Origin: Viscum album
Taxonomy: Eukaryota; Streptophyta; Magnoliopsida; Santalales; Viscaceae
Length of the DNA: 64,000 bases
Reading direction: 5' to 3'
Assembly: GCA_963277665.1 (NCBI GenBank)
Contig: OY728128.1
Coordinates: 1,861,686,988-1,861,750,987, forward strand
How positions within the stretch are numbered: the first letter of the stretch is position 1; every line of letters starts with the position of its first letter. The notes under the pieces were generated by a model. The model ran no database searches. It saw only the letters and a program-made list of their open reading frames with translations, and was not told where the DNA came from. Shown piece by piece: positions 51,995-64,000 of this stretch. The position numbers were made by a program, and so were the translations under genes.

Positions 51995-52750
51995 ACTAAT
52001 TCAATGGGAATGTCTATGATAAAACATCAATAGAATCTAGCTAAACCCATAATGATACTGATCTCAATCACATATTTTTCACATGTACAAGATATCACTG
52101 CCTCCACTTTCTCTGGGTACACTAATATACTTATTTCAAACACCATATTACCTATAAAATCCACCACCAAAATCCAACAGATAAACTTAGATAAATTAGA
52201 ATTAAAATGATATGTTGGAATCATATTCAATACTATTTCAAGATTCCTAGTATGATTTTATGGGGTTTGGGATATATGGGGATGCCATCAATGAACACTA
52301 TAATAAACCGGTCAATATATGTTTATAAGATCTTTTACATCAATTACATGAACACTATTAGTGTAATCATTAGTAAAAATGGAATAATAAAGTAATTTTA
52401 TTTCACATACCTTCTCTGATAGACCATCTTTGGGATAACAACATCTCTAACCCACATATAGTGATATCTTAATCAGATGTCAAATTTGGAAAACTACTAA
52501 GATCCCTATATCTAATCAAAAAGATTATTGAACTTAGTAAACTGATATCTATTATTTAACTTCACCTAATTCCGATTCTGAAAATATATAGATATTCAAA
52601 TAATACTATCTATCTTCTTGTAAGAAAATAAAGATGCACCCCATGGTGAAGTACTCATCTTGATAAATCCATTCTTCTCCAAGACCCTTAATTGTCCCAT
52701 AAGTTCCATCAATTTTGCAGACCCTATATGATAGTGGTGTATAAAAAGGA
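51995..52750 (-). pseudogene. Ty3 reverse transcriptase remnant, element C (catalytic Asp lost)
   Basis: Nearly the whole palm and fingers can be followed in broken frames: AKLMELMGQLRVLEKNGFIK, STSPWGASLFSYKKID, FTKFNNLFD, FSKFDI, VVIPKMVYQRRY, TYIDRFIIVFIDGIPIY, and near the end YPEKVEAVISCTCEKYVIEI and MGLARFY. These match ELxELKxQLxxLLxKGFIRPS...SPWGAPVLFVKKKDG...FIDDILIYS...DPxKVEAVxxWxxPxxVxEIRSFLGLAGYYR. The catalytic pair Asp-Asp has become Asp-Gly (FIDGIP), so even the most conserved site is mutated. The group is chromovirus-like, as for element B. Confidence 0.92.
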
Positions 52751-55739
52751 ATGGAAAACGTGTATAATATATATATCAAATTAAAAATATATATATGGCT
52801 GTTGTCTTATAAATTAATCTCGGAAAAAATCCTTATACAGATTTAAAATAAAGGGAAAAGATGATTGGACAACAAATGAACCTTTTTGAAAGAGCCAGAA
52901 CAACAGTTTACTTTGTGATCTTAGAAGGAGAGCTCTTGTATGGAAGGATAATTCCTTATCCCATCCCCCTTTCATTTGTCATCGTGAACATCTCTCTCTT
53001 GGGATATTTAATCAATACCTTTCTCCAATAGTAATCAATGTGAGCTTAAAAACATGTATTCCAATCCTTTCGAGGAATGTTATCGAAGAACATTATATAT
53101 TGATTCATAACAATCCAAATATTTCTATAAACATGACCAGACACATACAAACACAATCGACATAACATAAACCCATTATTTGTGAGATATTAACATGAAA
53201 ATTATAGAAGAGGTGGAGATATCAAATTCAATTATCCATCTAAAAGTCTATGTGATCCATTAAAAAGTGACATTCCAATTACCACATTCATGCCTCTCAT
53301 AGTGAATGACGTTTTCTTAAGACCAGATGTACAAAATATCTTTTAAAATTTATTATGATGTAGCAATAATCATAAATATTTTTATCCATGATATTTAGGA
53401 ATTTGAAAATTATTCTATAAATAATCACATTAAATATTTTTAGGAAAAAATCAAAAAGTCCCCTGAACATTCTCATCTAGTATATCTCTATATCATCTTC
53501 TAACTGAAAATTCATTTACTAGTGTTCCGGTAAATCATTGACTGTTTCCCTTACTTGGAAAACTCTAAATAATTATCCTATGTATAGATATATAAAATGT
53601 ATTTATATTTTTGATGAATTGAAGGATTTTTTCTCTTTAGATTATAAAAACTGTATAAGGTTCTCCAACAAACATCATAAAAAATCCAAAAATCTTCTCT
53701 CTGATGAAATTTATTCCTAATAATTAATAGGATGAATTTATAAACAACAATTTGAATGACATGAAACATTTACTATATCTAATAAACTCCAAAAAATTAA
53801 ATAATTATGTTTTTTGTGATAGATTAGATCAAAATTATTTTTATAATAATAAATACTAATTACTAATATGTACATCCTTTGATTAAAAAATATTCAATAG
53901 GTAAATCCAATAAATCATTGTACCACAACATCATCAAATCTATATGACCATAAAAATTAAAATCATGCATCAATATGACTTTATGTTATTTATTTTTGGT
54001 AATGATAACTTTTATAGGTATCATAAATATGGAAAAATGTTATACAAATTCATAGTCTACAGAATTCCATATATATTCATTGCATGGAATTTTCAAATAT
54101 GAGAATTATTATCTCCCTTCTGACTAATGTAAATTAATGTGATATTTTAGAACCCATGATGGTATAAACACTGTAAATAGTAATGAAATGAAAAATTTTC
54201 ATCATCACTACATATTCTAATTGACACAGTAAATTGTGGACATGGAAAATCATTCAATTATCAAACTCTAGTTAGTCAGTAAGACTGGTATGGTTTTTAT
54301 GATGAAATTGACCATGTGGAGTCCATATGATACACTAAAGATGATAAACATTGATTGACCAATTTTAAGGGAATGTCCATCAATATAAGGGGGTATATTT
54401 TTGATAATAAAAGAAATTTTTTGAATAAACATTATATATTTAGATTCTTCAAATACATCTAAAAATTTCTTTGTCCATAATCTCTTACCCTTTATATTTT
54501 TTTTCAACCATGAAACATAAAGCACTGAAAAATTAAACTCATGTACTAGAATACTTATAAAAAAATACTAAGACTGCATGAATAAACATAGAGAAGAAAT
54601 GAAACGACAATTTATTAGAAATAACATGATCTAAAAAGATTGATTTAATAAAATATTCATACAATTATTAAGATACTTTTCTTAGAAATTAAACATTTAT
54701 CAAAACCGAAACTTTATCACACAAGAAAAAAATTTCCTATATCAAATTTAACAATCTATTAATATATTTTATAAATTTTAAAATCACACTTTTCACCTTT
54801 TAATAACTTCCCAAAATATATTCTCATCATGATAAGGTTAAAAAAATTATAATAAATATATTTATGTTACATGTCGTATCCCTAATTTTAAACACAATCC
54901 AAATAAAAATGAATGAAAATATCGGTCCACAAACCTTATTCTTGATGGGAGGGTGGTTGAACACCCATTATTTAACTTTTCTTTTAAAATGTTTCCATCT
55001 GAAATAGATTATTAATTACATTAGTAGCTTACTCTATTATAGGAAACCATATATAGCCAAATATAATTTCATTCATCATGATCATTGATTGGGTGATATT
55101 TAATATTAATTTTCTTGGATAGAAAATGTTTCATTAAACTACTAGAGAGATTTATAGAACTCTGATTATCCAAACCCATAATATGGGGAAACATCATTTA
55201 GATAAAAAAATATTCTAACTATAACTTCATCCAAAAAAAATTGTATTCTTACTTGAATGGAATCTATATATTTAACTTCATCCATGATGGGATTTACTGA
55301 TTTTTTTTCATTATATTTCCATTTACATAGATTTATTTAAATTATAATACTCTACAAGTTGTGTATCATCTGACCTGAAAAATTACTACATAATTTGTAT
55401 TTATATAAAAAAATTGTTCAATATTTCTTAATATATCATATGTTATTCTTAAAAAAACTATTTCTTTCATATATTTGAGAAATATTTTCCATCTATATGA
55501 TTATATTCTTATGGAGAATATTTCTACTTATAACATAATGAAACAACATACTCTATATCCAACATAAATTCCTTATACCTCTTTTGATAACATAGTTCCC
55601 AAAAAAAATGTGGAAATTGAATTTAAATCTTCCACTTCAATAATTTTTAGAATCTCTTTTGCCAAATTTTCTTAATATAAGAATATTTCCTCCTATTTTT
55701 ATAGAATTCAAATACAAGAACTTTTCTAATTTCTCCTAG
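52751..55739. other. Unassigned region upstream of element C pol; no gene recognised
   Basis: Element C's protease and gag should lie just right of 52,750 and copia remnant E's RNase H just left of 55,740. Neither could be read. Small overlapping open frames on both strands (53,538-53,769, 54,268-54,525) have no recognisable domain. Composition becomes very AT-rich toward the right. Confidence 0.5.
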
Positions 55740-56230
55740 TTAGAATGTTTATAATAAAATCATCAAATAACCAACATAAATTTCATATATTTCTTAAAAA
55801 ATGCACTTCAATTATGATATATTGAATATAAAAAATTGCAATGAGGGAAACTTATTCATTTTCATTTATTCATAGGTTATTATCAACTCTTCAATTCTTT
55901 AATTTCACCTTAATAACCGAATTATTTAATTCAGATTAACTAGATCTCTTATTCTACTTCAACCCATAAATAGGTTTATAAAACTTGTATATATAGCTGT
56001 TATTTTTTCCTAGAATATAACTGCATGGTTTCTCAACATAATATTCTTCATGTAGCTCCCTATTATGATAAATATGACATAATATCTATCCGAAGTATAA
56101 TATATCTTCATTTTATAGATATATACAAAATAATTCATAGAGCTTCAATAATTTTTACTGGGGAAAATATTTAATTAGAATCAATAACATCATCTTGAGT
56201 GTAACCATTAGAAATCAAGCATGCAATGTT
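55740..56230 (-). pseudogene. Copia reverse transcriptase remnant, element E
   Basis: Minus-strand pieces: QACLISNGYTQDDVIDSN then IFSPV, matching (K)ARLVAKGYTQxxGIDFxExFSPV; ELHEEYYVEKPCSYILGKNN, matching ELxEEIYMxQPxGF; and YKFYKPIYGLK, matching VCKLxKSIYGLKQ. The stretch that should hold the catalytic YVDD reads IAIFYIQYIII near 55,830, so both aspartates are gone. Frameshifts separate the blocks. This is an unmistakable Ty1/copia RT, of a type that differs in wording from the plus-strand copia remnant at 7.6 kb. Confidence 0.88.
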
Positions 56231-56919
56231 TCTTACCATTTCAAATTTTTCATTCAACTTATTTTAGAGGTACAACATTCATCCAAACATATTTTTATTA
56301 TTTCATTTGAATACATTTTCAATGGTATCATTATTTTCAATATAATCAGTCCCTTCATTTATAGTAATAATCCACTATTGAAACCTCTAATTTTAGAAAA
56401 CATCTTTTCATTTAACCAATGAATATACAAAATTATATAAAACTAACATTGATGTTATACTAGATTAAACATATATAATTGATATCGAATTAAATTTTAG
56501 ACCTTCACTTTCATCCTATTACTAAAGTGGTATAAATGTTATTTTTTCAACACATAATATTGATGAGTTAGAATCATCATCTCATGCATCTTCAACATTA
56601 CTACAATATTTCAGAATATTTTCTAGTTATTGAACTACATCAAGTTCATCGTCACTTCCTCTAATATATGAAATTTATTGCGAAGATACCTTATTTTAAT
56701 TATTTATAATTTTCAAATATATAGAGTCAAAAATATTTCAATTTCCTTTATTATAGTAGTTGTATCATGTACAATTAAGCATATGACCATGAAATATTCA
56801 AACAATTCCTCTCTGATCAGAAATCCCATGGTTTTAACACATATATTTCATAATGATAGGACATCCATATACCCATTGGAACTTAAAACATGGGGTTTAT
56901 CTTTTATAATTATTTTATG

Positions 56920-57620
56920 GTGTCCTATAAGAGTTTAGCTTATTGAAACATAAAATTTTGAATATGAATGGTGTCTTAAATAGCTTGCCTCCAAATGCAT
57001 CATTAAGTATCATGTTTAATCCACATAGTTTGTTCCGTATGAATTAAATATATATTCCTTATTTTAGAAAAACCCATTATGTTGTGGTGTGTACAACATA
57101 ACAAACTCATGAAAAATGAATTTTTTGATATTATATGTATAAATTAAATTAGTATACTGGTCACCATCTTATGTTTGATTCATCTTCACCGAATATCCAT
57201 ATTCCACTTCTGAACATCCATTGAAAATATTAATCTTTTTAGAGACACTTATTTATATTTTAGAAACATAATACATGTAATGTGAGTAAATTGTGTAGTA
57301 AATGAAATAATGTACATGTATCTATTTATTTATTTCCATATCACGGTCCCAAAATTTTTGAATGTATCCGTTCCAAGAGATGAGTTTAATGTATCTCAAT
57401 ATTCACTTGTACGAAGAATGTAATCTTCTCTTTATGAAATATATAATTGAAACCCATCATTAAGTCATGTAATGTTAGGACTATTATGAGAACTTTCTCT
57501 CTGTATCCCCGTACTCATATTCATCTCACACATATTCTCCAACCCTTTAATCCATATATGGATGTCGTTCATTATGAGAAAACTGCATAAACCCTAGGCA
57601 TTTCCAACATGAAAAATGTC
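56920..57620 (-). pseudogene. Copia integrase remnant, element E
   Basis: In order on the minus strand: GLENMCEMN with RESSHN, resembling the GLPxxxxxxxxCExCxxGKxxRxxF end of the zinc-binding domain; EYGYSVKMNQT then DGDQYTNL, matching the (G)xxxKxLRSDxGGEYxN active-site segment, with the catalytic Asp probably kept; FIFHEFVMLYTPQHNG, matching HxxSxxYTPQQNGVxER; and TMWIKHDT with IWRQAI, matching ARTMLxxxxLPxxFWxEAV. The middle of the core is eroded. Several frameshifts and stops make it dead. Confidence 0.8.
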
Positions 57621-58179
57621 TCCTATTTTTTAGTGTGCTATTATACACACATAACCATTTTCAATTGTCTAAAAAAATAACCTACCCCTTTTGAGAAAAA
57701 CATATTGACATTCAACAAGAAGTTATGAAATAAATAATAAATTGTGTTTTAACATATTGAAAAATAATGTTTTTTATAATTTTATCAGTCCTTTCCAAAT
57801 GAAGGTAGATCCAATTCCTTAGAATAAGATACAGTCTTCATTTCATACATCCACATTCCCTTTCATTTAATAATTCACAAACATCGAAAATTATAAATAT
57901 CATATCATTTTTTCAGATTACCCAATATCTAATTTCAAAGGATTTTCTCCTTTTATTGATTTTAGAGTGGTTTGAATAGGTTTGATATTTTCCTTTATTT
58001 TTCATCCACCTCATGCGACATCTGAGATTTTTTGTATGAAATTTTTTATTTTGATGTCATGAAAATAAATACATTTAAAACATTTTAAGGATGATAAAAA
58101 ATTTTAGAAATATATTACTAGGGTGAGAGTCTATATACAATAATCAAACTATATTTTATAAGTTGACTATTTTTTGTGG

Positions 58180-59250
58180 TTTTACTCATCTTCAATTTTT
58201 TCCTTTAGTTTGTCCCATATTCTTTTATAATTTATGATTAAACCAACTCAACTTCACCATATTTTATAAAAATAACATAGAATCAACAATTTCCCAAGAA
58301 AGAATATTATCCTCTATATCCTTCGTGATCTCCATAATTCTATTCTTACTTTCGTTCATATTTCCTTCCTTATACCTTTTCAAATTATTGTGTAATTTTA
58401 TTTTGGTGTCCTCTTAATTAAATCTTCATCTTTTAGGAATAATTTTCATCCCTTTCAATAAAAATACTTTTCAGAACGTTTTTTTAGTCTATGGATCTAT
58501 AAAAATATTATAGTTTTCAAATCCACTTTTTTTACATAAATGTCATTTTTACGTATTTTCTCTCTCTATATTTTATAATGTTCTTCACATTTTATGGTGA
58601 TACTTTTTACCCTTATACTATTTGATCTTTGTATAAATCTCACTAACTTCAAAAATAATTTTTTGGATGTTTTTTCATCATTCAATATTAATATGTTTTT
58701 ATTTAACAAGATCAATTTCTTTTTCTTTCACCTTTTTCATTTTCTCGAAAAATATGATCAGGTTATTCTCATTATCATGTAACTTCATATTATTATTTAT
58801 CTTTTTATGAAACTTGGATGTTTATTCTATAAAATATTATTTATTATTTTCAGAAATATTCTATTTCTTTAACTTATTGTTAGCAATTTTATGTATAAAA
58901 ATAATGACAACATTCATTGATATAACTCTTTAGAATAATATCTAATTGTGTCTATTCCTATTATTCTTTAGGGTCTCTATATTCATCATTGGGTAAATTT
59001 CATTATTCACTTTTTCAATAGGTAATTTTTAACCAGAATCATCAGTTGAGTTTCCAAATTGATATTCATCATCATCTATATACTTAAATAGAATGTTTTA
59101 TTTTCTTATTTTGTTGAGTTCTTATCATTTCTCTTTGAATATGACAATTTTCCCACCATATACTTTTTTGATCTTCTTAAAATTATATCATCATCATCAC
59201 TTTATTCATATTTGTTTCATTAAAGAATATATTTAGGGAAATATCATGTT
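58180..59250 (-). pseudogene. Possible copia Gag coiled-coil tail, element E
   Basis: Minus-strand frames encode charged, Lys-, Glu-, Asp- and Asn-rich peptide such as ENNLIIFFEKMKKVKEKEID near 58,730, plus an Asp-rich run near 59,190 followed by IILRRSKKYM. This resembles the acidic and coiled-coil Gag part of large copia elements, as in the plus-strand remnant at 5.3-6.2 kb. It lies upstream of the integrase, as it should. A/T-rich DNA read on its purine-rich strand gives similar peptide by chance, so confidence is limited. Confidence 0.3.
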
Positions 59251-60688
59251 TCTATGAAAATAAAGAACATTCTACGTAAAATTTCAATGTAATATGTGAT
59301 CCCATTTCCACCATTTAAAAAAATAACAAAATTCATCATGTTTTTTTATAACTCAAATTCAATGTTTGATTAACATGATTCTTCCTAAAAATATATATTA
59401 TATTTTCCAATATTTTTATCCTTGAAATATATTTTTCAACCAAATTTTTATTTTTTCTTCATACCCTTTCTTCTTATATTTCATACGTATTGAAAAATAT
59501 ACGGAAACCATCTAAAGATAATTTTATGTGAAATCTACCTTATGGGAATGATATTTTGGCATAAAATTTTACTTCTATAATATAAAAAATATTATTAAAA
59601 ATATTGAAATTGTCTAACATCTCACTTAAACATCATATGTTAATTAAAATTTCAGAAACTCGTATAAATAAGTACCTACAATATTCATTCATTTTCCCCA
59701 TTTTAAGTTTATAGTTATTCAATATCATGATCTATAATTTCCCACTCTTTTAATTTATTTTTATATTATATATTTTCCTTAAATTATCGTAGATTCCATT
59801 AGTTTTACTAATTCCTATTACTCCGTGAATCTAACTTTTAGTTATTGATGAAATAATGAAATTTCCATCACTCCCATCACTATCTAATTTCTTATTAGAA
59901 TTATCTAATAGGGGGAACATCCTCAAAATGAGGATGGAAAAAATTAGTAATATCTTCATAAAAATCATAATTGATAGACATATGATAATTTAAGATTCTA
60001 TATTTCAATATATGATAGTTATTTACATTGAAAATTATAATTCCCTTACTGTTAAAAAGTTCTCAATATGCATGGTATCTATATTTTTGTTACTACATCA
60101 TAAAAGATTGAATACATGACAAAACACTATAATACTATATGGAAGGAGAAAACATGATATGTTTGATCATTATGAGAGGGAGGGGTGAATAGGTGGTCAT
60201 ATATATATTTTTCTTTCATATAGAAGAAAAATCATTTAAAACCCAATAGGAAGATATGAATCCACTATAAAACAATAAATCAAGTGAAACTATAAGAAAG
60301 AATGGTTTTACATGGATTAATAATCAATAAAAGAATATAGTCCTTTATCTGGTTTCAAAATAATCTATTACCATTAAAACCACTTTAAAATAATAATTTT
60401 GTTGTTTTTAGTAATAAGTGAATTTCCATTCACATATATAGTACTATAGTACATTATTAGTGCATGCTATCATTATACAGATAAATGATATAAAAATTCT
60501 TAGAAACAACTTTAAGATCATTTTTAATTGGTTTCATTATGTTTTTAATGATCTTGTCAAACATTCAATGCAATTTCACTTCATAAATATTCATATTAGA
60601 AATCTTTCATAATTTGTTAATAATAACTTCTTCTTAAACTATTATATGAAATATTTTTTCTAATCTCAATTATTTTTGGTATTCAGGG
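59251..60688. other. AT-rich intergenic DNA, no gene seen
   Basis: No domain, LTR end or long repeat recognised. The stretch ends at the LTR-like start at 60,689. Confidence 0.6.
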
Positions 60689-62371
60689 TGTCATGAACTA
60701 GGTCAGGTTGTCATCCGAACTGGTGCCTGATCTGATCTCTGGCAAGGCCAAAGGGGTATTCTGAATCTCCCTAGGCTGGAAAGTAGTGCCAAGAATCAAA
60801 ATAAAGTAGTTGGGAACAATTTATCCCAAAAAATATAGACAAATATATGATGATAAACTTAATGAACTATCAGTAGGAATAAAAACAAACTATGTAGTGA
60901 AACATACCTCAAGTGACCTCGTGGGTCACCATAGAACATAAAAACCACTCTCTCTCTTGGAGGGATACAATTTAAGGGAACCTAAGACTATAATATAGAG
61001 TATTAATGTGCACTGAGATGATCAACATGAATAAAAAATAGCAAGAAATCTATATTCCATTTCCTTTAAAAAGAAACGAAATCATGATAGTTTTAAAATT
61101 ATACATATTAAGAAAAATTCATTATTTTTGAAATCTAGGAAAAAAATTTCATTATTAATGAATTCATTTCTATTCCACAATATTTCCAAATTAGTTCTAA
61201 GTATTCCTAAATATTCCAAAATTAATGGCAAATATTTTAAATTAAAAACAAGGATTTTTCAAAGGAGGAAACTAGCTTGATGAAACTAAAATGAAAACAA
61301 TTTCACAAAAACCATATACAAAATGAGAACTATGGTCAACACTTATAGTTAACTAACACAAGTAGTATCGTAAGATCCTCATAAATCTGTGAAATGTGGT
61401 ATAGAAACCACGATAACCCATGTTCTCTTACATGAGCCACTAGTACGGGATATCCTTGTAACTTTAGTTGTCTCCAATCATAATAAAAATATTTATATAT
61501 TGTTATTATCATTAGTCCTTCTACATGATACTGGGATGAACCTATTATTTATCATCTAGAAATTTAATCTTAGTGTTCCAACCTGGGTACCTGGTGTTAC
61601 CCATGTACTCTATTCCAATTGGCGGTGATATTTTATCATGAAAACATATATTAACACACCACTTTCTATATCCAAAAGCACATTCAAAAACCCACCACCG
61701 ATCTCCCTCCTCAAGTGTATTCCCCATTTCACATCATAAAATAATGCACTTTCCATATACTAGGCACATATCACAAAACACATATTATTAGTTGCATAAC
61801 ATTTCTCAAATTTAGGAGAATTCCTATAGTGGGATTTTATACTATTTCAAATCATTCTCCATGTTCCAAACAAGACACATCACATTACAAGGAATTTTTA
61901 CATTTCAGAAAAAATTCTAGTCACCACCATTATGTTCAAAAAATCATTAAAAATCACACATTCATGATCATAGAACCATACATTTAAAAAACCTATAATA
62001 CATATCTAAATATTGACAACCCATTGAAAATACTCATTACACACTACCACACTCAAGGAAACCACTGTTAAAAAAATAATAATAAAGATAAATTGAGCAT
62101 TAGAAATAAACAACTACTTCCATCAAAGTAAAAACATTTTTCAGTTTTAAAAACATGTGATGGAGCTTAAATAAATTATTTAAAACAAATAAATAAATGT
62201 TTCTAACAATCTAATCTTAACCACATAGATTGAAAATACTATATAAATATAGAACATATTTTTGAAAAAATAACGAAATCATAGATTTCATATTAAATGG
62301 TTAGGAAGAGGGATCCTACCTCAAATATGCCGCACCTTGATAACGACCACCCGAACCGACCCCTCAAACTT

Positions 62372-62421
62372 ACACACACATGTATCTAGACACACACACA
62401 CACACACAGATATATATATAT
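62372..62421. repeat. Compound microsatellite (AC)n/(TA)n
   Basis: A short ACACACA run, then nine CA units at 62,391-62,408, followed directly by a TA run to about 62,421. Overlapping open frames on both strands here are a by-product of the repeat. Confidence 0.9.
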
Positions 62422-63439
62422 CAACACCCCTAGTTTTATTGCACAAATTCCCCATGCCATGTGAAAATATGTACAAAGTGGGAATATATATATATTTGCA
62501 TGACCTATTCATGTATATATAAGTGTACATGATTCCCACATCCCAAAATCACATCAATGACACCCAACACAATCTAGAAAAATTAACCAGCAACTCAAAA
62601 CACCATGGTAAATTCCCATGCATAACCGAAAAATATTTTCAAGACATGTCACCCATATTTGAAACAAATTTAGAAGTTAATATAATGTTCACAAAAAATC
62701 CAAGAACTTCAAATAAATCACCCTATTCCATAAAAAATATCAATCATTTTTCTCACAAAAATCACTTTTAAAATTATTTATCACCACTTACATGATTCAC
62801 AATTTTCTATTTTTGAAGGACAATAAAAATTATACAATTACTCACACAATTCTTTCGGCGAAAACCCTTTTAGAAATCAAAACATAAACCCAAACCAATT
62901 CCAAAACAATCTTTTCATCCTTTTAATCATTTAAAGTTTACATTTAGAGATATACAACAAACCAAACATTCAAAATTATGCATTTCCCATTGAAATCCTA
63001 CACCCAAAAGCATTTTCACCATAACCCTTGAAAATGTGATTCAATCATTTCAAAAAACACATAAGACACTTTTAATTAAATATTACCTTATGAAACATAG
63101 AATCATGGCCATATATTTCATTAAAAATCCATTTTGAGCACACAAACTTGAAAAACATTTCAGAAACACAATTCACAACACTCTAACAAAGTATAGAACA
63201 CATTTAAAAAAAGTTTACATGAAAATTAAATCATCAATAAATTCTAAGTCATGAAACCAACTTCCATAGGTGAATAACATTACGTAAAAATTTTATGGAT
63301 TCATCCCACCTCAACCGCACTACGAGGGAAGCCAGACAAACCCTAAACATGGTAAATTTATCCAAAACAACTAGATAAAATCAATAATCCTAAATCAAAC
63401 TCTATAAATGAGAATGAAACCCTAGAATGGGGTAAATTC

Positions 63440-63760
63440 TTATCCACATGGGGAGGGGTGCGGTCTATAGAGGAAGGTGGAACACTGGTGGAAGGGATGT
63501 GGTGTTCTGGAAGGTCACAGTTGAGGTAGGTCCCACATGAGTTTAGTGGAGGGAGGAGGATTTATGAGGGAGGGGTAATAACTTGAGAAGGAGGGCACGC
63601 CAGTGGGGGATGGGTTTTCCACGCGAAAAGGTGCTGCCAACGGGGTGTTCCTCAGTGGGAGTCATCAACCTATGAGAAGGTTTCATCAAAGTGAGGTGTT
63701 GTGGGGATGTGCTACGTGACCAAGAAGTGTGGGGGAGGGACTACAGTAGGGGTTTTCCAA
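63440..63760. other. GC-rich, G-skewed block inside LTR-like segment D
   Basis: About 320 bp with many GGG runs on the plus strand and several CpG dinucleotides (GCGG, CACGCC, CACGCG, AACGGG, TACGTG), unlike the CpG-poor, AT-rich rest of the window. The tracts at 63,551-63,594 include four runs of at least three G. No open frame was recognised. Confidence 0.6.
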
Positions 63761-63779
63761 AAAAAAAAGAAACAAGCAT

Positions 63780-64000
63780 AATTACAAAAGTAACAATAAT
63801 AATAATAATAATTACTTCAATAATAATAATAATAATATAATACTAATAACAATAATAAAACAGAAATAATAATAATTATTATTATAGAACGACAACAACA
63901 ATAATATTTTAATTAATATTCTTAATATTAATTATAATAACATTATTACTATTAAAATAATTATATATACTTCTTTATATCATTATTATTTTATTTTATT
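63780..64000. repeat. AAT/ATT-rich microsatellite region
   Basis: Several imperfect AAT runs (63,794-63,811, 63,821-63,837 and further), changing to ATT-type repeats toward the window edge. Confidence 0.85.

Larger units (their letters stand above)
55740..59250 (-). mobile_element. Ty1/copia retrotransposon remnant E
   Basis: Gag-like, integrase and RT remnants occur on the minus strand in copia order, integrase before RT, opposite to the order in the Ty3 remnants B and C. No LTRs were recognised on either side. The 0.7 kb between integrase and RT (56,231-56,919) is unreadable but has about the right length for the linker. The group is uncertain. Confidence 0.75.
60689..64000 (-). repeat. 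LTR-like segment D, truncated by the window edge
   Basis: TGTCATGAAC at 60,689 resembles the TGTCACGACC start common in plant Ty3 LTRs. The following ACTGGTGCCTGATCTG echoes the CCGGTGCCCTGAGCCTG block near the start of LTR A. About 3 kb further, a G-rich block with purine-rich plus strand resembles transcribed LTR sequence. No primer-binding site was found left of the start, so this could be the 3' LTR of an element lying to the right, on the minus strand, or a solo LTR. The other end is outside the window. Confidence 0.4.

Noticed and set aside
53538..53769. Open frames on both strands over the same bases
   Set aside because: Mutually overlapping, low-complexity and without any recognisable motif; expected by chance.
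60677..60688. TGGTATTCAGGG on the plus strand, resembling a tRNA-Met primer site
   Set aside because: It has no LTR end before it and faces the wrong way for the LTR-like start at 60,689.
62337..62539. Open frames on both strands across the AC repeat
   Set aside because: Produced by the microsatellite itself, which reads as His-Thr or Cys-Val repeats.

Overview
The window looks like intergenic DNA from a plant nuclear genome. It is strongly AT-rich by eye. I found no intact protein gene, rRNA gene, CRISPR array or bacterial operon. No open frame exceeds about 150 codons, and nearly everything recognisable is the remains of plant transposable elements: Ty3 (gypsy) and Ty1 (copia) LTR retrotransposons and a CACTA-like end. 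Recognition rests on protein motifs that survive in broken frames (reverse transcriptase, RNase H, integrase, Gag, protease) and on LTR, primer-binding and polypurine landmarks. The species cannot be named. A plant whose methylated repeats have drifted strongly to AT, as reported for Welwitschia, would fit, but nothing here is diagnostic.

Layout. 1-3.5 kb: AT-rich DNA with a CACTA-like terminus at 965-1267 and a 46-bp duplication. 3.5-8.6 kb: a plus-strand copia remnant, with an LTR-like segment carrying a 138-bp tandem repeat upstream of a TATA box, a Gag end with coiled-coil character, a protease scar, and a reverse transcriptase that lacks its catalytic block. 8.6-15.9 kb: AT-rich DNA without recognisable content. 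15.9-37.0 kb: two copies of a roughly 6.6-kb segment in direct orientation, about 16.25 kb apart because a 9.7-kb Ty3 element (A) sits in the first copy. 37.0-49.8 kb: a minus-strand Ty3 element (B), inserted in the second copy. 50.0-52.8 kb: a second minus-strand Ty3 pol remnant (C). 55.7-59.3 kb: a minus-strand copia remnant (E). 60.7 kb to the end: an LTR-like segment (D) that runs off the window and contains an unusually GC-rich block and AAT-type microsatellites.

The most informative structure is the duplicated segment. Element A interrupts copy 1 at a site that is empty in copy 2 (35,724-35,728). Element B interrupts copy 2 at a site that is empty in copy 1 (30,458-30,462). The duplication therefore predates both insertions. 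Inside each copy a conserved core of about 55 bp occurs three times at intervals of roughly 200 bp; I could not identify it. The Ty3 elements, with LTRs of 2.5-3.3 kb, a tRNA-Met-type primer site and a chromovirus-like RT, resemble the Tekay/Del group, but that assignment is inference.

None of the elements could function. All coding remnants carry frameshifts and stops, and several have lost catalytic residues. I see no evidence of a new, working biological system; what is new is the insertion history and several uncatalogued repeats.
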